Assembly: GCA_003054665.1 (NCBI GenBank)
Contig: QAYY01000002.1
Coordinates: 496,001 to 560,000 of the forward strand
Reading direction: 5' to 3'
DNA length: 64,000 nucleotides
Origin: Opitutaceae bacterium EW11
Lineage (GTDB): Bacteria > Verrucomicrobiota > Verrucomicrobiia > Opitutales > Opitutaceae
In this document: positions 33,554 through 40,552 of the stretch, in pieces
How the letters are laid out: each line of letters starts with the position of its first letter
How positions within the stretch are numbered: position 1 is the stretch's first letter
Notes under the pieces: generated by a model
What the model saw: only the letters and a program-made list of their open reading frames with translations
The model's database searches: none
Told to the model about the DNA's origin: nothing
Program-made: the position numbers and the translations under genes

Positions 33554-35980
33554 TCAGAGTTTGGCGTCCCAGTAGCCGCAGAACGGATCGATCGGGCTGA
33601 TGCCGGTGAACCGCGAGCGGCCGAACAGTTTTTCGACGATGGCTTCCACGACGTAGCTGTTGCTCGTGTAGCCGTTGATGAACGTCTTCACCTGAGGCAC
33701 ATCCTGGAGGTGGTAAGGGTTGTCGATGGAAATGAAGAGCGTGGGCACTTCCGTGACGTAGCGTGGTGCGTCGAACGCGAGACGCAGTCCCCAATTCAGT
33801 CGCACGACAGTTTGGTTGCTCGCGGTTTTAAGGCTCGCGAAATAGATGACGAGGTCGTGAGAGGCACGCATCGCGGCGCTGGATCTCAGCGCCGCGTTCG
33901 CGGGGGCGCCGGGGTCGAAGACCTCGACGACGCAGCCGGCTGCGCGCAGCAATTCGATCAGGCGCGAGGCGTTGCCACCGCCGTTATCGAGGTAGCCGCC
34001 TTTGTCTCCGAGCACGTGAATCAGCACGCGGCGGTGACGCACGGGCGAGATCGGCAGCAGATTTTGCGTGTCCTTGACGAGGGTGACCGCGCGGTCGGCG
34101 CATTCGCGCGCCCAACGTTCGTGTTCGGCGCAGCGCAAGACCGAGAGCGCCTCCGGCGGCGGCACGAGCGTGCCGTCCCGCTGCTGGCGGTGCAGCCCGA
34201 GGGACGCCTTGAGTGCGAGGATGCGGAGCACGGCTTCGTCGAGGCGAGCATCGCTGAGCAAGCCATCGCGAAGGCCTTCGCGCATGAACGCGAGGTCTTC
34301 CTTCAGGTCGACGGTGAACAAGAACATGTCGCAGCCGATCTCGATCGCCGTCGGCACGGCGCGGCGGCGCGGCATCGAGGTGGTCATGCCTACCATGTTG
34401 GTGGCGTCGGTGACGATGACGCCGTTGAAGCCGAGCTGGCCGCGCAGGAGGTGGCGGTTCAATTCCGGCGACAGCGTCGAAGGGAGAATCTGCGCGTCGG
34501 TCAGGCCGGGTGAAAAATGGCGCGAGTAGGCTGGGAGCGCGATGTGCGCCGCCATGATCGTGGCGGCTCCGGCTTCGATGGCTGCACGGTAAACCTCGCC
34601 GTAAGTGCGGTCCCATTCTTCGACCGGGAGATTGTTGACCGTAGCGTGCAGGTGCTGGTCACGAGCGTCGACGCCGTCGCCGGGCCAGTGTTTCACCGAG
34701 GCCGCGAGTCCTCCCTCGTGCAAGCCGCGGAGAACGGCGCGCACCATGCGCGCCACCCGCGTCGGATCGGAACCGAAGGTGCGGATGTTCGTGATTGGAT
34801 TCTGGCACGTGAAATCGATATCGGCGACCGGCGCGAAAGCCCAGTTGCACCCAACCGCGCGCCCCTCGCGCCCACAGACGAGACCGAGGCGATACGCATG
34901 CTCTTCGTCGTCGGTCGCGGCGACGCCGAGCGGCGCGGAGAAACGCGTGCCGTCGTCCGCGATGCCGATGCCGCCTTGTTCGAGGTTAGCAGCGAGCAGG
35001 AGCGGAATGCTCGAGCGCGATTGCAGGTGCCGATGCAGGCGCTGGGCTACTTCGCCTTTGCGCGGGCGCAGCATGAGGCCGCCGGGTTTGAGTAACTCGA
35101 ACATGCGGTCGAGCGACGCCTCGGTTTCGTCCTCCCTCACCACGAGGCAGAAAAGTTGGCCGATTTTCTCGTCGATCGACATCGCCGCGTGCGTGGAGCG
35201 GACCCAATCGAGATCCTCGGGCGTGAGGTGAAAAGGTTCGGCGGCAAAATCGATGTTCGGCACCCTGACCGCAGGCGCGGGCTGAAACAGATCGTTCATG
35301 GAAAATTGAGCCAGGCCGGGCACGACGACATCCGCTCCGTCGAGTCCCGCGGCGTGACCGATGCCCACGGCGTACATGCCAGCGCGTTTGGCAGCGAGGA
35401 TCCCGGCAGCGGCGTCTTCAAACACCACGCAATCCGCCGGCGCGACGCCGAGCGCGCGGGCGCCGAGCAGGAAAACCTCGGGGTCCGGCTTCGATGCCGA
35501 GATGCACGTGCCGTCGATGACGGCGTCGAACAGGTGCGCGATGTCGAGACGTTCGAGGACGAACGCGGCGTTGCGGCTCGAGGAGCCGAGGGCGACTTTC
35601 ACGCCGCGGCGGTGGAGTTCCGCGAGGCACGCGCGGGCTCCGGGTAAGGCGCTCTCAGGAACCAGTTCGCCGAGCAATGCCTGATACCAGCGGTTTTTCC
35701 GCTCGGCCATCGCCGTCTTCTCCGCGGCGCTGGCGGTGCGGCCGCCGTGGCGAAGGAGAATTTCCAACGATTCCAGGCGGCTCACGCCCTTCAACGCCTC
35801 GTTCGCCGACTCTGGGAAATCGAAACCGAGCTCCTGCGCGAGTTGGCGCCATGCGCGGTAGTGGAATGCCGCCGTATCGACGAGCACGCCATCGAGATCG
35901 AAGATCGCGGCGCGGTAGGCGGAACGCGGTGGCGCACAGGTGACCGGTGAGGACGCGACGGAAGAAGCGGAGGCGGACAT
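33554..35980 (-). CDS. Fusion: beta-phosphoglucomutase (HAD) + GH3 glycosidase/phosphorylase
   Basis: This single 808-residue frame joins two complete enzymes. Residues about 21-215 are a beta-phosphoglucomutase: nucleophile and acid/base D28/D30 (FDLDGVLVDT), H40 (FHYRAW), K64/R68 (LKGVSR), GSSSRN (133-137), K164 (SASKPDP) and E188/D189 (FEDAAAGI), all as in the known mutase. After a linker, residues about 255-800 are GH3 of the NagZ/Nag3 type, with KHWPGDGVDARDQH (Asp441-x-His443 dyad as acid/base) and nucleophile Asp525 (VIVTDATNM), then a C-terminal sandwich domain. No signal peptide means cytoplasmic. The His acid/base has been linked to phosphorolysis, and a retaining cut of a beta-linkage would give the beta-1-phosphate that the mutase uses. 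That coupling is inference. The start at 35980 fits the mutase; the frame is open to 36202. Confidence 0.92.
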   Translation of the reverse strand: MSASASSVASSPVTCAPPRSAYRAAIFDLDGVLVDTAAFHYRAWRQLAQELGFDFPESANEALKGVSRLESLEILLRHGGRTASAAEKTAMAERKNRWYQALLGELVPESALPGARACLAELHRRGVKVALGSSSRNAAFVLERLDIAHLFDAVIDGTCISASKPDPEVFLLGARALGVAPADCVVFEDAAAGILAAKRAGMYAVGIGHAAGLDGADVVVPGLAQFSMNDLFQPAPAVRVPNIDFAAEPFHLTPEDLDWVRSTHAAMSIDEKIGQLFCLVVREDETEASLDRMFELLKPGGLMLRPRKGEVAQRLHRHLQSRSSIPLLLAANLEQGGIGIADDGTRFSAPLGVAATDDEEHAYRLGLVCGREGRAVGCNWAFAPVADIDFTCQNPITNIRTFGSDPTRVARMVRAVLRGLHEGGLAASVKHWPGDGVDARDQHLHATVNNLPVEEWDRTYGEVYRAAIEAGAATIMAAHIALPAYSRHFSPGLTDAQILPSTLSPELNRHLLRGQLGFNGVIVTDATNMVGMTTSMPRRRAVPTAIEIGCDMFLFTVDLKEDLAFMREGLRDGLLSDARLDEAVLRILALKASLGLHRQQRDGTLVPPPEALSVLRCAEHERWARECADRAVTLVKDTQNLLPISPVRHRRVLIHVLGDKGGYLDNGGGNASRLIELLRAAGCVVEVFDPGAPANAALRSSAAMRASHDLVIYFASLKTASNQTVVRLNWGLRLAFDAPRYVTEVPTLFISIDNPYHLQDVPQVKTFINGYTSNSYVVEAIVEKLFGRSRFTGISPIDPFCGYWDAKL

Positions 35981-36000
35981 GTGAAGGACTGGGCGGCGGC

Positions 36001-36237
36001 TCAATGCGAGTGCCGACGAAAGGTCGCAGCAGGCGCGACGAAGAGCTCGGGCGAAGGAGTCGCATCGACGTTCCGCAGGCCTTCCTCGCCGGGAAAATTC
36101 GTGAATGGAGAGAGGACCTGCGCGGCGCCTTTCGCCCGCACGAGCCGCGCATCGCGCGCCGGCGTCAGCCCGGACGCATCGTTCGCCCAGCGGTCTTCGC
36201 ACGCGGCCACAGAGGGAGCGGATCGAAGTGGATTCAC
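36001..36237 (-). CDS. Small unrecognised ORF overlapping a sulfatase stop
   Basis: A 78-residue frame starts with GTG overlapping the sulfatase TGA as GTGA, and ends 20 bases before the fusion gene. Third codon positions are GC-rich and the sequence looks protein-like (RDARLVRAKGAAQVLSPFTN, FPGEEGLRNVDATPSPELF). I recognise no family and there is no signal peptide or membrane segment. It may be a real small protein, the surviving tail of a larger deleted gene, or chance. Confidence 0.4.
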   Translation of the reverse strand: MNPLRSAPSVAACEDRWANDASGLTPARDARLVRAKGAAQVLSPFTNFPGEEGLRNVDATPSPELFVAPAATFRRHSH

Positions 36238-37865
36238 GGGTGCCGGGGTGGCGCGTCAGTTGCCGGTGCGGTGCCGGGTTTGACCATTTGAAGGTGGGCC
36301 GGGTATTGGGTCTTGATGCCGAACCAGTCGTCCGGGATCTGCTCCGGCACCTTGAGTTCGCGGCGCAACCGGGAGAGCGACGCCATCAGCTCCTTCTGCG
36401 TCTCCGCGTAGCGCTCCTCGCCGAAGACGCTCGTCATCTCGTGCGGGTCGAGGTTGAGGTCGAAGAGCTCCCAATACTCCTCGCCGCTGGCATCCGGCGG
36501 AACCGGAAAATGCACGAGCTTGTATCGATCGGTGACGACGCCGTAGTGCGGACGCACGCGGTGAAACGCCGGATACTCGAAATACTGAAAGTAGAACGCC
36601 GTACGCCAATCCGCCGGCCGCTCGCCGCGCAACAGCGGCACAAAACTGCGCCCCTGCATCTCCGGTGGCACGGCGAGTCCTGCGGCGTCGAGGAATGTCT
36701 CGGCGAAGTCGACGTTCGATACGATGTCGCGCACGACACCGCCGGGCTTCGCGACCGCCGGCCAGCGCACCAGCAGCGGCGTGCGGGAGGATTCCTCAAA
36801 GATCCAGCGCTTGTCGAACCAGCCGTGTTCGCCGAGGAAGAATCCTTGATCGGACGAATAGACCACGATCGTGTTCTCGGCGAGACCCTCGCGATCGAGA
36901 TAGTCGAGGAGGCGGCCGACGCTCTCGTCAACCGCGCGAATGCACGCGAGGTAGTCGTGCATGTAGCGCTGGTATTTCCAACGCACGAGGTCGCGACCTT
37001 GGAGATTAGCGGCACGAAACGCTTCGTTGCGCGGACCGTAGTAGGCGTCCCACTCACGGCGCTGTTCGTCGGTGAGACGGGCTGGCGGGGCGAATTTGAG
37101 ATCCACGTCGTTCAGCGTGTTCGCGATCATCATGTCCTGCCCTTTTTCCGCCGCGCCGCGGCCCGCGTAGTTGTCGAACAGCGTTGTCGGTTCCTCGTAG
37201 CGGCGATCGCCGTCGGCGTTGAGGTGGCGCAGTGCCGGCATCCACGAGCGGTGCGGCGCTTTGTGGTGCGTCATGAGGAGAAACGGTTTCGATTTGTCCC
37301 GGTTCTCAAGCCACTCGATCGAGCGATCGGTGATGACATCGGTGACGTACCCAGGCTCGATGATCTTCTCGCCGTTGCGGATCATCGGCGCGTTGTAGTA
37401 GTCGCCCTGGCCCGGGAGGATTTGCCAGTGATCGAAGCCGGTCGGGTCGGACTCGAGGTGCCACTTGCCGACCACGGCGGTCTGGTAGCCGGCGTCGTGG
37501 AGCAATCGGGGGAACGTGGTCAGCTTGTTGTCGAAGACCTTGTTCGAGTTGTTCACGAAACCGTTCACGTGGTTGTAGAGGCCCGTGAGCATTGTGGCGC
37601 GACTCGGGCCGCAGAGCGGGTTGGGCACGAGGCAGCGGTCGAAGCGCACGCCCTCGCGCCCGAGGCGGTCGATGTTGGGCGTTTCGATGAGTTTCCGCCC
37701 GTCACCGTAAGCACTGACCGCCTGCCAGGCGTGGTCGTCGGAAAAAATAAAGACGATGTTCGGACGCTTGATCGGGATCGACGCGTGGCTTGCCTCGGCG
37801 GCGGACGAAAGCGCTGATCCGCCGAAGGCGAGGGCGAGGGCGAGCAAATGCGAGGCACGAATCAT
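36234..37865 (-). CDS. Secreted type I sulfatase, N-acetylglucosamine-6-sulfatase-like (S1_11-like)
   Basis: The 543-residue protein has a signal peptide (MIRASHLLALALAFGGSALS). Metal residues D43/D44 lie in IVFIFSDDHAWQAVSAYG, the formylglycine motif is CGPSR with Cys85, and VVGKWHLESDPTGFDHW, THHKAPHRSW and VVYSSDQGFFLGEHGWFDKR follow. The layout resembles glucosamine-6-sulfatases and related mucin or glycosaminoglycan sulfatases; substrate is inferred. The ATG at 37865 is at the signal peptide, and the frame extends to 38288 without sense. It is the first gene of the minus-strand run leading to the GH3 fusion, and the shared 52-base element lies 82 bases upstream. Confidence 0.93.
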   Translation of the reverse strand: MIRASHLLALALAFGGSALSSAAEASHASIPIKRPNIVFIFSDDHAWQAVSAYGDGRKLIETPNIDRLGREGVRFDRCLVPNPLCGPSRATMLTGLYNHVNGFVNNSNKVFDNKLTTFPRLLHDAGYQTAVVGKWHLESDPTGFDHWQILPGQGDYYNAPMIRNGEKIIEPGYVTDVITDRSIEWLENRDKSKPFLLMTHHKAPHRSWMPALRHLNADGDRRYEEPTTLFDNYAGRGAAEKGQDMMIANTLNDVDLKFAPPARLTDEQRREWDAYYGPRNEAFRAANLQGRDLVRWKYQRYMHDYLACIRAVDESVGRLLDYLDREGLAENTIVVYSSDQGFFLGEHGWFDKRWIFEESSRTPLLVRWPAVAKPGGVVRDIVSNVDFAETFLDAAGLAVPPEMQGRSFVPLLRGERPADWRTAFYFQYFEYPAFHRVRPHYGVVTDRYKLVHFPVPPDASGEEYWELFDLNLDPHEMTSVFGEERYAETQKELMASLSRLRRELKVPEQIPDDWFGIKTQYPAHLQMVKPGTAPATDAPPRHP

Positions 37866-37946
37866 GGGGAACGGCGGGTGGACCGGGGTGGCGGGCGAAC
37901 GGGGTGGGGTGAGCGAAGACGGGAGCATAACGGCTCCGGCGGCGGC

Positions 37947-37998
37947 GCGCGACGCCGGCAGTGAACTGCGCTTCAAAAATCGCCGCAACGGAACGATT
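37947..37998 (-). promoter_or_regulatory. Shared upstream element, copy B
   Basis: This copy matches 28581-28632 at 46 of 52 positions and begins 82 bases from the sulfatase ATG. It sits in the 208-base divergent spacer between the sulfatase and the octaheme cytochrome gene, so it could serve either, but the matching copy A points the minus-strand way. The AAAAATCG arm is kept and its partner is degenerate (CGATTCT). Confidence 0.65.
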
Positions 37999-38073
37999 CT
38001 GTTGTGAATAGGGCCGTCTCGAGCAGTTGGGGTTTGCGTTGCGGTCGGGAACGCTAGTAGCCGTCGCACTCGC

Positions 38074-40353
38074 TTGAATACGAAATCTTCGCGCCGCACG
38101 CGCACGCTGTTTTTCGCGTCGTCGGTGGCCGTCGTCGCGGCTGCAGGCGCGGCGCTCGCCGGCGCGCTTGGGGGTTGTTCGCGTTCGCACAAGCCCGCAT
38201 CGCGGCGACCTGTTTCCGCGGCGGTGGCGCAGAAGTCGGCGTCTTGCCGCGAGTGCCACGAAGAGATTTTCCGCGCGTGGGAAGGCACGGATCACGCGCT
38301 TGCGAATCGTCCGCTCGATCCGGCGCGGCATGGCGCGGCGTTCGCGGTGGCGGTTGAGATCGTCGACGGCGGTGCGAGGTTCACGTTGGGGTCGCGCAAT
38401 GGACGACCGACGATGACTGAAAAGCGGACCGACGGCACGAGGCGTGAACACGCACCGGACTTTATTCTCGGCGCCAAGCCGCTCTGGCAGCCGCTCGTGG
38501 CGGCCCCGGGCGGACGCTGGCAGCCGACCGACATGGCGTTCGATGTGAAACGCGGCGAGTGGTTCAATGTGTTCGGCGCCGAGAATCGCCAGCCCGGCGA
38601 GTGGGGGCATTGGACCGGCCGGGGGATGAACTGGAACTCGATGTGCGCGCCGTGCCACATGACCGGCTATCGCAAGAACTACGATCCGGCGACCGACAGC
38701 TACCGCTCGAGTTGGGTCGAACACGGCGTTGGCTGTATTCAGTGCCACGGCGCGATGCCCGACGAGCATCGTCTTTTGCCGAAGAATGCCACGCGACCCG
38801 CGGGCGCGCCGATGCCGGCGCCGTTCTTTGGCGACCGGACGAAGTGGATCCAGGTGTGCGCGAGCTGTCACGCGCGCGGTGAGCCGTTGACCGGCGATTT
38901 TCAGCCGGGCTATCTCTACGCCGACCACTACCGGCTCGTGCTTCCGGTCGATCCGCACACGTATTATCCCGACGGACAACAGCGCGACGAGGATTTCACC
39001 TGGACATCGTTTCGATTGAGCCGAATGGGCGGCCACGGCGGTGTCACCTGTTTCGACTGTCACGATCCGCACACGACGAAGACGTTTCTGCCGATCGACC
39101 AGAATCAGCTCTGCCTGCAGTGTCACGCCACGCCGGGGCGCTTGCAGCCCAACGGCGCTCGCGCGGCGCCGATCGATCCTCTGGCTCACTCCCATCATAA
39201 GGAAGGCAGCACCGGCAATTCGTGCGTCGCCTGCCACATGCCGACGACGAACTATATGCAGCGCGCCCCGCGGCACGATCATGGCTTCCTGATTCCCGAT
39301 CCGCTCCTGAATCGCGAACTCGGCATCCCCGATGCCTGCTCGCGCTGTCACACGGACAAACCTGTCGAGTGGTCCATCGAGGCCGCGGAAAAGTGGTATG
39401 GCGACCGCATGAGCACGCGCCAGCGGCGCCGCACGCGCGCCATCGTGGCGGCGCAAGCGGGCCGGCCGGAAGCGGTCGAGGCGCTGCTGAGCGTCTGGCC
39501 GACTGAAGAGGTCGCGGTTTGGCGCGCGACGATGCTGGAGTTGCTCGTGGGAGCCGCCAACGACGCGCGTGTGGCGACCATCGCGCGCGCGGCATTGCGC
39601 GACGCCGATTCACTCGTGCGCTCGGCAGCGGTGCGTGTGGTGGGTCGGAGTTCGGACGCGCCGGCGGTGCTCACGCCGCTACTGAGCGATCCGGTGCGAT
39701 CGGTGCGCCTCGATGCGGCGTGGGCGCTTTCACGGGAACTGCCCGCGGATTCGGCGGCGCGGCGCGAACTCGATGCGTATCTCGCGCTCGGTGTCGACCA
39801 GCCCGGCGGGCTGGCGCTGCTCGCGCAGGATCTGGCGAATCGTGGGCAGCTCAGCGAAGCCGAGGCACACCTGACAAAGGCAATTGAGTGGGACGCGAAC
39901 TCGCCCGGGCTGCGGCAGACGCTTGGCTTGGTGCTCGCGAGCGCCGGAAAAATGGACGCGGCTGCCGCGCAGTTGGCGCGCGCCGCCGATCTCGCGCCGC
40001 ATGACGGTGAATTGGCGCAGAGCGCGGGGCTGGCGTTTGCCGAAATCGGTCGAACGGCCGATGCGGAGCGCTACTTGCGATTGGCCGTCGCACGCGTGCC
40101 GAGTCTGCACCGTGCGTGGTATAACCTCGGTTTGCTGCTCGCGCAGCAGCGCAGAACGCTCGACGCGATCGAAGCGTTGAACGCCGCGGAGAAGGCCGCG
40201 CCGGCGATTGCGGATTACCCGCATGCGCTCGCGACGGTTTTGCTACAAACGGGCGACCGCCGTGGCGCGCAGGCCGCTGCGGCACGCGCGCTCGCGATCG
40301 ATCCCTCGCGCGACGACACGCGGCAGTTGTTGAGGTTGGTCTCGCAGCCGTAG
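38074..40353 (+). CDS. Octaheme cytochrome c with HEAT and TPR repeats
   Basis: The 759-residue protein starts at a TTG. The N-terminus is basic then hydrophobic and ends in ALGGC, a possible lipobox (Cys35). Eight CxxCH motifs follow: CRECH (58-62), CAPCH, CIQCH, CASCH, CFDCH, CLQCH, CVACH and CSRCH, in a cytochrome c554/NapC-like multiheme fold. Next come HEAT-like pairs (IARAALRDADSLVRSAAVRV, LLSDPVRSVRLDAAWALS) and about four TPRs to the C-terminus (LTKAIEWDANSPGLRQTLGL). It should be a periplasmic or outer-membrane-facing electron-transfer protein with a protein-binding platform. It is divergent from the sulfatase operon. The link to glycan use is not clear. Confidence 0.9.
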   Translation: MNTKSSRRTRTLFFASSVAVVAAAGAALAGALGGCSRSHKPASRRPVSAAVAQKSASCRECHEEIFRAWEGTDHALANRPLDPARHGAAFAVAVEIVDGGARFTLGSRNGRPTMTEKRTDGTRREHAPDFILGAKPLWQPLVAAPGGRWQPTDMAFDVKRGEWFNVFGAENRQPGEWGHWTGRGMNWNSMCAPCHMTGYRKNYDPATDSYRSSWVEHGVGCIQCHGAMPDEHRLLPKNATRPAGAPMPAPFFGDRTKWIQVCASCHARGEPLTGDFQPGYLYADHYRLVLPVDPHTYYPDGQQRDEDFTWTSFRLSRMGGHGGVTCFDCHDPHTTKTFLPIDQNQLCLQCHATPGRLQPNGARAAPIDPLAHSHHKEGSTGNSCVACHMPTTNYMQRAPRHDHGFLIPDPLLNRELGIPDACSRCHTDKPVEWSIEAAEKWYGDRMSTRQRRRTRAIVAAQAGRPEAVEALLSVWPTEEVAVWRATMLELLVGAANDARVATIARAALRDADSLVRSAAVRVVGRSSDAPAVLTPLLSDPVRSVRLDAAWALSRELPADSAARRELDAYLALGVDQPGGLALLAQDLANRGQLSEAEAHLTKAIEWDANSPGLRQTLGLVLASAGKMDAAAAQLARAADLAPHDGELAQSAGLAFAEIGRTADAERYLRLAVARVPSLHRAWYNLGLLLAQQRRTLDAIEALNAAEKAAPAIADYPHALATVLLQTGDRRGAQAAAARALAIDPSRDDTRQLLRLVSQP

Positions 40354-40407
40354 GGTTCGGAGGGGGGAGGCGCGTTGATCTCGGAATGGCCTTTCCCACA
40401 GCCGCGG

Positions 40408-40486
40408 CCATCGCCACGCCCGACGAAGTCAGGCCTGGCGGTCCAGGCAGAGCTGGACTGTATCGTCGTTCCACTCCTCGCAATGG
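40408..40486. repeat. Imperfect palindromic intergenic repeat
   Basis: The ends are inverted (CCATCGCC at the left, GCAATGG at the right), and a central GCCTGG-CGGT-CCAGGC stem lies at 40433-40448. On the minus strand it reads CCATTGCGAGGAGTGG, then CGACGA, similar to the widespread dispersed repeat beginning CATTGCGAGGAGCG. It lies between two convergent genes. No second copy was noticed in the window. Confidence 0.45.
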
Positions 40487-40552
40487 CAGGGAGGAGCGTC
40501 ACTTTCTAGCGCAGGTCTCAAAAGGGAGTAGCGTCTCGCGCACGCAACGAAG

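Noticed and set aside
32162-34513. A 783-codon plus-strand frame across a sulfatase and the GH3 fusion
   Set aside because: It crosses two real minus-strand genes and has shadow composition with no recognisable motif.
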